Positions 45,590 to 57,000 of a stretch of DNA of 64,000 bases are shown piece by piece. The notes beneath the pieces are model-generated. The model searched no databases. It saw only the letters and a list, made by a program, of their open reading frames with translations, and was not told the DNA's origin. Position 1 is the first letter of the stretch. Each line of letters begins with the position of its first letter. Where the stretch lies: positions 62,001 through 126,000 of the forward strand of contig JADNRY010000028.1 in NCBI GenBank assembly GCA_015501585.1, in the 5' to 3' direction. The position numbers and the translations under genes were made by a program. This DNA is from Rhodocollybia butyracea. Lineage: Eukaryota > Basidiomycota > Agaricomycetes > Agaricales > Omphalotaceae.

Positions 45590-47050
45590 CCTTCCGGATT
45601 GTTGACATAGGGCGTCGTCCTAGATTCAGCCCTTCTTGACATGGTTTGGAGAATCTTTTTCCCCAACTTCCAGTATGCTCAGGGACTAGCAGCAATCAGC
45701 TCCTAAATGATCGCTACTATATTCGCTACAGACTAGCTAAGATAAAATATCCATGCAAAGATATCCGCACCATTATTAAACGACGACGGACGATTATTAC
45801 ACTGCGTTGCAAAGAGAAGTTTGCTTTGTGACTTCTCGATATCCAATACTCAAGGACTCCAGCAGGTATCAGCTCCGAATTGACCACTGCAGACATGATG
45901 CACAGATTACTATTTGTACTCATATTTTTCGTAGGGCTATCCTCAACGGGCTATACGGACTTTGAACATACAGGGACGCCGCCTGAGAGTCGGAGGCTGA
46001 GACCGTGACGCGGGTGTATATCCTGCAGGATACGTCATGGAAGGAAGGTATAGGCTCTCGTACAGCGATACAACAAAGATCATTTGAGTAGGACCTATAT
46101 ATATGAGGAACCACAGCGTGGTATGGGCTCTGTTGTTCAGAGTGGAGGGGCAGGGGCAGTTCGGGTCAGAGATGCTGGAGTGGCTTGAATAATGTAATGA
46201 CAGGTGTCCACGGAGCGCAAGGATGTCGATGAATGGAGGTACGGGGAAGGAGGACAGAACTTGACGCAGGCACGTAGTGGCCGAGAGTTGGCTTTGTTGT
46301 CGATATCGTATGGGTAGCTAGCGCTTAGCATCGAATGTCGGAGTCTTCGATATCACTTTCGTCTTTGTCGTCAGGTCCAGGTCGAACAAATCAGCCATGG
46401 CCCCGCCTCTAGGAACAGATCTGTGGATCTCGTTGATAACGGGGCCGATCCGAGGAGATGGGCGCTGGGAAGGTTTGCAAAGTAGGGAGGAAGTTGGGGT
46501 CGCGTTGACCGGGGGGCTAAGCTCTAAGAACGAGTCTATATTATATAGTCAGTCTCAATGGGTCTTACTCATATGTAGATGATTTCGCTGAACGCACCCG
46601 TGTCACAGCCACTTCTCGTCATCCCATAAAACAACCTTATTTTCTTCATCTCCATCTACCTGCTTCAGCTTAACAAGCTCTCCGACGAGCTCGCTGGGGA
46701 TTTCGATGTCGAATCAAGGACTATTCGGCGACCGCCTTTGCGTGTTTCCTAGGACACGTGGTGGATTTAGCTATAGAAGAAAGGAAAAAACATCGAACAA
46801 TCAGTAAGATGAAAGGGCTATGAAACTCAAGTAGTAACATAACATACCATCTTCTACAATCCACTCCTTCCTCTTCCACAGCTGTTAACACTTGCTTGAG
46901 GGGCGATTTGTCTATGTAGCTTGTAGAATTAATTAATTATCATCAGAGTCTGAATGGAAGGAACGCGCTTGTGCCAGAAAAATAAACAAACCTTTGTTTG
47001 GATTTGGGGTGCTGCCCACGGCAAAAGAGGACCGTAAGATAGTACGTCAC
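45590..47050. repeat. dispersed repeat E, copy B
   Basis: Matches copy C at its left end and copy A through the atcagccatggccccgcctct block. Minus-strand reading frames are broken by stops. Sequence from 45263 to 45589 is remaining host sequence of the interrupted NACHT gene or its 3' flank. Confidence 0.6.
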
Positions 47051-47484
47051 GTTGAACGCTGAAACACAGAGTTCAGTAGAACGTGTCTCCATGAATATTC
47101 ACAAACGACAAAAGCAAAGGAAGGAGGAAGCGCTCAAGCGCACGCGAGGCTTCCATTTTAGGACGGCAGAGTCACGGGACGTTGTCGCGTTAGTGACTGA
47201 AGCACTACTGAAGTACCTTGCTACCGGTACCGTATCGGAATACTACTTTTTTCATGCACTGACAAGATAACGCGTGGACTCGCGCGCACGAGTGGGAGCT
47301 GTATATCTTTGAGCCGTCCGACGAGAGTTTGTCGGGTCCTTCTGTAACGTATACTATTCTGAGGAGAACATTACCTTCATCATGCTGTGTAAAGTCTCTG
47401 AATAACGTCCCTTGAAGAAGCGCCAGAACTTAGAAAGAACGATCAGGATTGAATATTTGAATATTGATATTGAACGTTTGAACT

Positions 47485-47825
47485 CGTAAGTAATCTGGCA
47501 CTCCCAGTCGACGAAAGGACCAGATCGGAAGACCGATCATGTACAGGCAGCAATAGCTTTACCACCAACACGTCAAATGTAAAAATCAGCTTCTATACTC
47601 CACAAGGATATCACCTCTTGGAACTTGCCTTCGAACTGGTATTTCCCGTCGTCAGCGACACAGACCTGTTACGTGCCATTACCCTATTGCTGTGATTCCA
47701 CGGTGGGCTGCTGCAGATATGTATACTGCTCTCCTGTGGACACACTTATTGTAGTAGAGATGACAACTTTGATGATGGAGACACCTGGATACACTCGTGT
47801 TGACCTCAGTGAAGCATCTATCTCC
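47485..47825. repeat. dispersed repeat D, copy 2
   Basis: Second copy of 31250-31570. Its right end is cut by the nested transposon block at about 47824. Confidence 0.7.
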
Positions 47826-47833
47826 CTGAAAAT

Positions 47834-49085
47834 TAGTGCTGGGTATTATAACATTTTGCTGGTATGATACGGTATAAAAGAAATGGCTCGGGCAGAGCCC
47901 AAATGTAATGCTAGAGTGACAGATGTTGGATATCACAAGATATCAGTATCATTGTTATGATTGATCAAGCTCATAGTTATCTCACACTCATTATTGACAC
48001 GTACTTACGCGTACTTATTTCCTATCACCCCCATTACCAGTATATAAGCAGTAGCTAGATATACGCTACCTCATCCGATTGCCCCTCTCTCAGTGCTGTA
48101 GGGGGCAAACGGAATATATTGTGCTTTTCACTCTATTCTGCTGTTGTGCTATATATTATCCCGAGTGGTAATATCGTGTTCTATTTTATTATCCAACAAC
48201 AGAGTCACCGTAGCGCAACACGGGAAGTGTGAGAGAAGAGGTGGTCTCGAGAGAACCGTTGTAAACCGGGGGGATTTCGATTCACCAGGACCTATCCTAC
48301 CTAGAGTAAATAGCTAGCTTATATACCTTTCTAAAGCCTATTACCATAAGCAGATACTATACGAAATGAAACAAGTAAATAATGAGTGAATAATCAAAAC
48401 AATTAAGGAAAGTGTTAGACGCCAGCGTAACGAGTCACAACTCCGTTACACCAAAACACAGTGTATTTTTGTATAATACCGGCGCCGCAGGCCCGAAAAT
48501 TTCCGGTATAATACGTATTATACGTGTATTTTACTTGGTATTAAACGTATCATAGGTATTAAAGAGATTTACCCTACCAAACTTCAGCTGCACATCCTTC
48601 GTTTTCCGACAGTTAGACTTTGAAGTTGAAGGGTTGCCCAAACTTTTGCATCTGAATATCCAGCTCTATCACTCCAAAGACATGATCAAGTTCAACAAAT
48701 TCTTTATTCTTCAGGAAGGAGGGAAGAAGTCTCTTTGAGAGCCTTATAGTCTTTGAGAAAAGACAGCATGACAGAGCGCGATGCGACGTGATTGAACTGA
48801 AAAAAGGCAGGCAAATCCTTGCCACTGAGACGCTGCCTTGGTGCTGAAGCGCTGACAAGCAATAGCTGGATGTTAGATATCTTCACAGGGTTTGGAAAGA
48901 CATTACTACAGCTCTTCCATGGTATACAAGACAGAGGATATGGCCCTATGGTCTGAGATGAATTTCGAGTTTAATACATAAAATACATCACTTTTTAGGG
49001 CCTCACGGTATTAAACGTATGATACAGTATAATACAGGTATAATACGGCTTGGTATCATACCCATGCCTTTGATACCCAGCACTA
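47834..49085. mobile_element. hAT-like non-autonomous element, 1252 bp
   Basis: Ends are inverted repeats TAGTGCTGGGTAT / ATACCCAGCACTA. An exact 8-bp duplication CTGAAAAT flanks it (47826-47833 and 49086-49093). Without the 275-bp LTR and its 5-bp duplication inside it, the element is about 972 bp. The interior has subterminal palindromic GTATAATAC-like motifs. It has no recognisable transposase; the short minus ORFs near 48613-48886 have no family features. Confidence 0.9.
47924..48198 (+). mobile_element. solo LTR, 275 bp, second copy
   Basis: Same length and nearly the same sequence as 8064-8338, with only a few substitutions such as cactCtattctgcTgttg. Ends are TGTTGGAT and ATCCAACA, flanked by the 5-bp duplication ACAGA (47919-47923 and 48199-48203). 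A TATATAAG box at 48041 suggests plus orientation. It sits inside the hAT-like element. Confidence 0.95.
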
Positions 49086-49937
49086 CTGAAAATACCCTTT
49101 GGGGGGTCGTTGAAATTTTCCGGGCCTGCGGCCGCTATTATACGAACCAAAATTGGGCTCCGAAGTCCCTGTTTATACAAATTTTCAACGACCCTCAGAT
49201 TTTCCCTGGAGATGCTGCAGAGTATAATTTCACGTTCTCTGTGTTTCCAAGAGGCTTCTACATACTAATTTACCCTATCTACACTTCAATTTTATCGTAC
49301 TGTAATCTGAAAATTTCCGACCCATTGGTTAGACCATATGGCTGTGGTAGGGCATTTCAGCAAGCCATCCTTATACGAACTCTCAACCGGCTCTGCCTGC
49401 GGCGGGCCATCTTATACGAACATTTCAACGAGTAAAACAGTATCAAATCACCCCCAATTATATGAACCGGCCGGCAACGACCCCCAAAGGGTATTTTCAG
49501 GGGTCCTACAACAGCCCTGGCCCAGAGTCTGATGCTCGTCTGATGGTTACTCTTGAATATTCCAACCAAGTCGCAGGCAAGAGATACATAAGTCAACGTG
49601 AACTTCACACCAAGATACCAGCAGCAAGGGACCAGTGGAAATAATGAATGCAGGAGACAGTTTGTTCAGGGGCGGCGAAAGGCGGTATGCACCCTCATGC
49701 GCGCTCATACGCCGCTCAGCCTAGTCAACATTTGAAATATTGGAGAAAACCGGAACATGAGCGATTTCATATCGGCTGATCATGCGACGTGAACGGTTCA
49801 ACCAGCGCGAACCTGCATTGGTTTTTGGACACTTAAGCTCAAGGATTCCCCTCCTTTCAATCCCCCAACAAGCCGGTCTTGTCTTCTCAAATTCTTCACT
49901 CATACATCGAGCTGGTCTCTACCAAATCCACACAACC

Positions 49938-50461
49938 ATGCGCACTTCCCTGCTCTATGCTGTCGTCGCCGTCGCCACTTTTAACTGCGTCCTCGCTGCT
50001 CCTGTCCAGGGTGGTTCCCTTGCTCATACCAGCGCACCCGTCGATAATTCACCCTTCCCAGACATAATCATTGTTGGCATCGATGCCAATGGGAAAGAGA
50101 CACCCGTCACAATATCTAGCAGGCCCAAGGTGTCATCGAAGGGCGTACCTCAAGGTACTCCTGCCAAGGTTCCCCATTCGACGGAAGTGAGGCTCGACAC
50201 TCCCCTTTCTGATCACTGTGTCCTCTACCTGTTCCCAGCCGTAGGCGCCAACGGAGCTCACGACAACATACACACAATTAAAGGGCCAAAGGAAAAGGGG
50301 ACTTTTAAGGCTCCCTGGGGGGTCATCGGTGAACTGGAAGTTACGTGCTACCCAAAGACGTGGGACCTAGGTCATATAGAAGTAAGTTCACTGTTTTTTT
50401 TTTTCCCAATTCAATCTCTAACTGGAGTGACAGTGAGTAACAGAGATCTAAAGTTCAATAG
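49938..50461 (+). CDS. small secreted protein of unknown function
   Basis: Starts MRTSLLYAVVAVATFN with a signal peptide likely cut after CVLA or APV. The mature part is about 125 residues with IIIVGIDANGKETPV, two conserved-looking cysteines (HCVLYLFP and VTCYP) and WGVIGELEVTCYPKTW. The coding exon ends at 50381 before GTAAGT. Downstream acceptors give either an immediate stop at 50434 (148 aa) or RSKVQ and a stop at 50461. The longer form is given; the end is uncertain. No family is recognised. A second secreted-protein gene follows in the same orientation about 500 bp away, but the two do not resemble each other. Confidence 0.6.
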
Positions 50462-50970
50462 AGTTGGGTTAAAAGTCGTCTGGATGTGAAAGTATTTAGT
50501 TCGTTGGTTTAGAAAGGGTTCTTCAACTCAATGTACTACATAGCACTCCCGATACTTCTAATCCAAGTGCGTTATTATTATATTGTTGTTTTAGAGCGAA
50601 GCTACGATCATTGGGCGGTACTTGAGTTACGAAGAAGATGGGAAGTGAGCACGCTTTACCGAGGTCTATGATTCCGAATGTCGGGAACGTGGGCTCGACA
50701 CAGACGATCCATTTGAGACGAAATCGATGGCATTAGTTTATTTTATTGAATTTAAGTAAAATCATCGCGAGTTGATAGGTGGAGGAATGCTGTGCCGGAA
50801 CTCCAGATATTTCCATCACAAGATCATTGATCCCGCCATGATCCCGCGTATTGATATAAGTACGGGATCGACAGAGTTTGCTTGGCTCGACTGTGTCCAG
50901 ACTCCACTCCCTCGCTATCCCTTTCGCTGGTCGAAAAGGGTGTCGTCTTTCCTCGATTGCTTTACCACCC

Positions 50971-51748
50971 ATGCGTTTCTTTTCCATCGTCTTGCTCGTG
51001 CTACATGTGTCAGTAGTGCTTGCCATCCCCTTTCCCGTAAGTTATCGAAAAGATATGCACTCCCTATTGGCACCCTGTTCTCATGACTTCCTAGGTTAAA
51101 CCTGACCAAGTGACGAACGTGACACCCCGCAGTTTCTTTAATCCAAAACCCAAACCCAAACCCATACCCATACCCAAACCCATGCCCAAACCCGAGGGGT
51201 ATCGCGTGCAAGGGGAGTGGGAGGGTGGGTCCGATAAGATACCCCCGACGGACAAGGCCTTCAAAGCTCTCTCCAAATTCCTATACATCCTCAAAAATGG
51301 GCATAACCCACGGACGCCGCAGATTCTTGTGCCTCAATTGAATAACTATTATTCCGATCCTGCCTTCGATAATGGTGCACAGTTCTCGTTTATGATCGAA
51401 GATAATACCGGGAAAAAGCGTAGAAGGGTCGTTGGAGCAGTCAGGATCACTAATGCTGAGGGGGCTGTTAGTGGATATATAAGCGCTGCGACTCGGCGGG
51501 CAGCTCCGGCAGCTCCGGCTCTGGCGAGGTTGGATAATGACAGGTTGGTTAAGGCGAATGGATTAAGCCCGAAAGGTCTGTCCTCTAATTTATTTATTTT
51601 TGAGCTTGAAGCTGAAATGAATTCGTTCAAGATGAACAACTGTTGGAAATATTCATATCGTGCTTGGAGTTCCGCGATAAAGTTTGAGCGCTTGAGCCCC
51701 TGGACAGGGAGTGGTCTTGCATTGCCGAGCAAGAAAGAGGTTATTTGA
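50971..51748 (+). CDS. secreted protein with Lys-Pro repeat
   Basis: Exon 1 50971-51036 (MRFFSIVLLVLHVSVVLAIP, a signal peptide) and exon 2 51095-51748 join in frame to 239 aa. Right after the signal peptide and VTPRSFFN is a run of alternating Lys-Pro and Ile-Pro (about residues 34-50), likely an extended linker. The rest is a compact domain with LSKFLYILKNGHNPRT, NNYYSDPAFDNGAQFSF and a C-terminal MNNCWKYSYRAWSSAIKF. I do not recognise it; effector-like or cell-wall-associated roles are only possible because it is small and secreted. The start is fixed by the signal peptide and the clean intron of 58 bp. Confidence 0.65.
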
Positions 51749-53325
51749 GCCCTGCACCGAGGGTGGCCGTGGAATATCATAATTTATCTGTACAAACAAA
51801 GAAACGATTGGAATGATACGGTTGAACTTGGAAGGGATGGAGAAGCAAAGTTGGGGAAGCACCGCGACGGCGTCAGCCTCGTGATTTCGATTAGAGAAGT
51901 ACGGGTTGAACGTTGAAACGTGGAGGCCTTGAGGCCGAGGTGCGGGCTGGTGCGGGTTTGTTGGCATAGGTTTGTTGCATTGTACGAAACGAACTTTAGC
52001 GCTTCAGCTGAGCGCTTGAAGGCATCCTTTTTGAGATTGACGTAATAAGCAAAAAGTGTGACCGCCACATCATCGATATCGTCTTACCTCCAGCTCTGCA
52101 CGTCGGTTTTTGTCTCTTTATGTACGTTCACGCATTCACGCCCAGGCCCAGGCCTTGATAGCAAGATATCGGTCGACGGACCGAACGTCCTCGACAACGA
52201 GTTGAAGACGCTTAGCAAGTCGTTGGAAGAGAAACCGACGATATGAAACAACCTCGTCTCTGCAGGCACTGCTACCGAACCTACTGCACCAAAACCTTCC
52301 GCCAGCGTAGAATCCACAAAGCCCGTATCCAGGCCTATTCCCCACCTGCAGTCCTGGCTACTATTCCTTCGGATAATAGCGGCGCGTACATCGTGTCTTT
52401 GAATCTGTTCCCTTGGCACATGGCAAGAAGACGAAAGAAAGCAACGCTGGTGGTTACGATGGGCGAACGAACGAGAACAAGTCCGAGTGCGGCGTTGGAG
52501 GATGTAGACATAGATGGTGGCGAAGGAGATAGCGGGATGTCGATGAGTGATAACGGCGAGTTCCTCCACCGCTGCTCTCCCTGACATCTGGTGCCTAGTC
52601 TTTAACATCACGTCAACTTCTATTCCTACGTGGAATAACTAGAACTTATCTCTCGCAAGCTGCCGCTTCATCGATCTGGTCGTACTAGAACTCGACGGTC
52701 TCGATGCCAACGCGAAACAGAATGACTTCAACACCCCACAAACAGCCTTGCCATTCCTCGATAATTCCAAAATATCCTTATGCTACCTTCCCGATAGCTT
52801 GTACGGTGCCAGTAAACCCGCTGGTCCACGACCCTCTGACAGACCAAAGCCGAAAATCGAGAAGTCTTTGCAGCCGTAAGGCCATCCGGCAACCACAAGC
52901 GCTTTCTTGTCACTCTCGAAGCTGACTTGAGCCATCAGAACAGCGCAGGTGATACTGGGAGGCTAGATTCGAAGCGACAGACAGGGTACGTGTTTGCGCC
53001 TTCGGAATCGACGAGGCCAAGCAACTATGTACCGTTCCTAGCTCGGGTCTTCAGACGGCCATTTTCCGCTTCCATCTGCGACGATATAACTTTGTTTGTG
53101 GCGTTTTTACATTCATGCGGTCCGCGTCTCTGAGTATAACACGAGGGTTATGCTGTGCTCTTGCCCTATGGCCCAGGCCGAGTTTGTGGATGTTCTGGAG
53201 TGCTTAGCCGGTTGGAAGACTCGATCGGGATTTAACGTTTAACAATCATTCTTACTGCTCTCAATCCTTTGCGTCCTCCCAGGATCCTCTTATCATATCC
53301 AGCCATTCTCCCATTACTCATAAAG
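51749..53325. other. intergenic with decayed coding remnants
   Basis: No gene can be modelled. A plus frame near 52680-52880 reads DGLDANAKQNDFNTPQTALP and on through PRPSDRPKPK before a stop, and another near 52150-52240 reads ISVDGPNVLDNELKTLSK. These frames are separated by stops, so they look like remains of a gene. The stretch after about 53225 is the spacer that also precedes the other tRNA units. Confidence 0.4.
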
Positions 53326-53441
53326 GCGTTTTTAGCTCAGTGGTAGAGCGTTGCCACTTGTATATCATTGCTCATGGCTTCATAGGTAGTACAATGGATA
53401 GTACAATGCAAAGGGTCAGTCGTTCAATCCGGCTAGGAGGC
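53326..53441 (+). tRNA. tRNA-Thr(UGU)-like unit 1, degenerate
   Basis: A box TAGCTCAGTGGTAGAGC, anticodon-arm CTTGTA and B-box-like GTCGTTCAATCCGGCT are present, and the 3' end is AGGAGGC. The 5' acceptor (GCGTTTT) no longer pairs with AGGAGGC and the anticodon stem is poor. An expanded intron-like stretch (about 53363-53408) separates the halves. A T run (TTTTTTTTT) follows at about 53460. Probably a pseudogene. Confidence 0.55.
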
Positions 53442-53639
53442 AATATGGAGACAGCGAGAGTTTTTTTTTGGTTTTTTATGTATCCGTACACGAGATACGT
53501 ACAGACTCCACTGTCCCTTTAGTACTAGAAGTACTAAACCGTTCGGTTGGTTGGTCGGTAGTCCAACGTTTGCTCTCAATTCGATTGCATCCTTCCAGGA
53601 CCTCGTATCATATCCAGCCTTTCCTCCCAACTGCATAAA

Positions 53640-53680
53640 GCCACCTTAGCTCAGTGGTAGAGCATTTCACTTGTATAGAC
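53640..53680 (+). pseudogene. tRNA-Thr-like unit 2, 5' half only
   Basis: Starts GCCACCTTAGCTCAGTGG and continues through CACTTGTATAGAC, then loses similarity. The 3' half is missing, and a T run begins at about 53704. The 80 bp before it (gctctcaa...tcgtatcatatccagcc...cccaac) match the spacers before units 1 and 4. Confidence 0.65.
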
Positions 53681-53814
53681 CGACGCTTCCAACTGAATAT
53701 CATTTTTTTTTTCAATCTATCGGGACTAAAAGCTCTCCAATTCTAAATCGTCTAGCTCCCATCCTTTGTCTCTGAGTTGTCTTTGAGTGTCATATGCTCC
53801 GCATTGTGAACAAT

Positions 53815-53835
53815 GCCTTCTTAGCTCAAGTGGTA
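53815..53835 (+). pseudogene. tRNA-Thr-like unit 3, 5' half
   Basis: GCCTTCTTAGCTCAAGTGG is the acceptor strand and D-arm start of a tRNA. The sequence then enters the LINE 3' tail of TATAAGG repeats. Its other half is at 59621-59701; GCCTTCT can pair with the AGGAGGC there. Confidence 0.7.
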
Positions 53836-54049
53836 TAAGGTATAAGGTATAAGGTGTACACGGCCCAGTCGGCATACCGACAGTGGTCCCGCAAGGGAAA
53901 CAGCCGGTCCCTACGACAGCGCAAGCAGCGAGCTCGACTCCCGAGGAGAAGGTAGACTGCAGGTCCAGCGTAGGGATGGGTAGCAAGGCCCCAGAGCGGA
54001 AAAGAGGCTAGCTAATGATAAAGTACGATGAAAACCTTTACTACTCCCA

Positions 54050-57000
54050 TTATCCACTATCAGAATCCTCATCCTCTCCTTCCGAGCCGTAGTCCAACGG
54101 AATGCCTGAGATAGCTGTAGTCCAAAGCTGTATGGCTTCGTGGATAAATTTTGCCGTGGAAGAGACATCCGACCAGGAAAAAATACGCCGTTTGAGATAA
54201 AGTAACGCATCCCCATCACTGAGCTGGCCATGTGGGATCGAAGTGAGCGGGGACAATGTAGCGATGGCACGGAAATGGACACGTAGGTGAACCAAAGGAG
54301 GAATTGCCGTGCATTGCAGGAGAACATGTTCGGGTGTCTCAAACGGCGCGTGACATAAACGACACGAGAAATAACGGTTGGTAACTGTCCAGCGGTAAGG
54401 GTACATTTGCCAGGTGTGGCCTGAAAAAGGCCGGGAGCCAAGGAACCACATAAGAGACAAGTGATGGAAAGCCGATGGCGAAAGTTTTTAACTTGTAAGA
54501 GGTAATGACGAAGATGTAATGGTAAAGGCAACAATGGACCCGTTTCCTGTGGTTCGAGCCGATCTTTCAGGAGGCGTAATTTGCTCATAGAATTAAGGTC
54601 GTTATTCAGATGGTGAAACATTGTATTAGAAATGTCAGTGATAATAGAGCGAATATGTGGAGGAGACAAGTCCCTCAGAGGAGGGAGGCGATCCTGAGAG
54701 CCTGGCAAATTGGAGATTGCCCAATCGACATCCATAAGCCAACACGGATGACCGTTAGAGCATAAGTTATTGTTCGCTACTAAAGCGAGGGCAATGAGGC
54801 TATTGTCCGGTGCCGAAACGAGATAAGAAAGGAATTTGAGACAAAGTTCCAATCGGCGGGACCGGAGAGGCAAAAGACCAAGTTCGGTGAAGAGAGGAGA
54901 GATGGTGGAGTGATGAGGAAGACCAAGGATGCGACAGAGACACCGAGTTTGAATGTCAAATAAGGTATTCGTTGATGATGAATCCACGTCGACGGCGACG
55001 TCGCAGCCATGAGTGAGGTGGCAATCAATGAGAGTAAAGTAAAGGCACTGAGCGACATGAGGGGGGATCCGAGACCTGCCAACTAAACATTCGCATCCAA
55101 AAACACTTCTGGCCACAGCAACGGCGGCTTCCGACTTCTTTTTATAGTGCATCGCAAAGATGTCGCGTGAAGAGGATTGTAGCCAGACACCAACGTAAGG
55201 CCAGGATTGTTTTATTTGAAGAGGGCGATCGGAGAGTGTGAGACGGGGAAGCGGGGAGGGCAAAGGCCCAAAGATCATAATCACAGATTTTTTAACATCG
55301 AGTGAAAGGAAATTGTCGCTACACCAGGATTCGAGCTCGTGAAGCTGCCTTTGCAGGCCATGAGGTGTCCGAGAAATAATTGCGATGTCGTCTGCATGTT
55401 CCAAGTGAGAGATATGAATGCCACAGAGATCAGCGTCATCTGGATTGGGAGTGAGGTGAAGAGATGAGAGAAATAGATTCCAAAGTGTTGGAGAAGCTGG
55501 ATCGCCCATTAGGACACCGCATAGGGCGTGAAAGCACTCAGAAAGTTTGCCGTTCTGGAGAATTGTATATGACATGTGGTCGTATAATGTCCTGAGCCAG
55601 TCAAAATAGCGGCCAGTCAGTCCATAGTCATATAGTTTATTCCAGAGCCGATGTTGGTTTGTCGATGGAAACGCATTTGAAATGTCGACGAAGGCAACAT
55701 ACAGAGTCTCACCTCTTGACCTCGTGTCATCTATTAGTGTCCGTAGGATGAACACATTATTGTTTGTTCTGTGGTTTTCCCGGAAGCCGTTCTGGGAGGG
55801 AGGAATGATGCCAGCCTGTTTGGCTGCATCAGAGGGCTTCATATGAATGATGAGTGTCAAGAACTTCAAGATGCAGCTCTCAAGTCCTACGGCACGGTAT
55901 TCACTTGGATTAGTGAAGTCGCATCTACCTCGCTTGCGAATGGCTTCAATAAGTGTGGTCAGCCAAGCGGAAGGGACTTCACCGGCGTCGACACAGGCGT
56001 TAAGAAGATCACATAGGATTTGGTTATCAAGGTCGAGTATCCATGAATAAGAGGACCCATCAACCCCCGTGGCGCGCGAGGGCTTTGACCGCATGAGGTG
56101 AGCTTTGGCCTGCTCAATATCATGTATTGTGAGCCGTTCATTGAGTGTCGGGAAGATGGAGGGCTTTGACACTTTAACGCGCTCACACAAGTTGCACTCA
56201 CGAGTCAGGCGATCTTGTAACGGCTGAGGGACGTTCTCGGGCGGGTTCATTTGTGGAATGAAGCACTCGGCGAGGCTCGACAAAGACACTAGAGTAGGAG
56301 CATTGCCTGGGTAGCGAAGGCGCTTGTAAAGTCTCCAGAATGCACCCGAATCGGAAGAGCATTCGATAAGGCGGTGCAGGATCCCATCCTGAAGTTGTCG
56401 CTTGAATGACCTGTGTCGGTGGTTGCGGTGGAAGGAATGTTGGCGAGATGGGTGTGGTTTGCAGGGAGCTGGGTCTTCAGGGAGATCTGTATAGACCTTT
56501 GGATATCCTAGCGGGACCGTAAAAGGGATAGGAGTGGGCACATGGTAGTAGTCTGCAGGAGAGAAGGGGATGGGTAGGGGCAGTCCTGCGCCATGTTTTG
56601 CCAAGGCATCTGCGGCACCGTTGTGTTTATTACCAGAGTGACCTTTCACATGATGGAAGCGGATAGGAGCTGAGCGTGCCGCGATCCAGCTTGCGATCAG
56701 TCTGAGAAGGTCACCGTTGACGCAAACCCATCCGCATTTAGCATTGTGGATAGACCAATGTACAAGGGAGTGTATCACGTATGTGGAGTCTGTGAAGATG
56801 TCCAGTACGCGATGTAGCGGGGTCTTTTGTACGGTCAGTAATATTGAGTAAAGTTCTGCCCGGTTGTTGGAAGGTGTTCCCGTCACCCGTGCAGTGGTGT
56901 TGAAGGGGTGAGCGGGGCCCGCATAAATCCCTGCGCCCACTGTAGCACCTAGTTGTCCATTATTGGTAGCCGACCCATCAGCGTAAACCTTCAGACCATG

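Larger units (their letters stand above)
47824..49503. mobile_element. outer inverted-repeat element (about 420 bp without nested parts)
   Basis: The right end reads ...CAACGACCCCCAAAGGGTATTTTCAGGG. The matching left end, CCCTGAAAATACCCTTTGGGG then GGTCGTTG, is split because another element landed in its first ten bases (47824-47833, continued at 49094). Removing the inner hAT-like element restores a long inverted repeat of about 25 bp. There is no transposase and no clear target duplication, so the superfamily is unknown. Confidence 0.7.

Noticed and set aside
52084..52611. 175-aa minus-strand ORF
   Set aside because: Sequence has no motif and overlaps plus-strand coding-like remnants; no splice structure supports it.
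53911..54450. C-terminal extension of LINE ORF2 in its first frame
   Set aside because: The zinc knuckle of the true C-terminus lies in another frame (54050-54460), so this extension is read only because of a frameshift.
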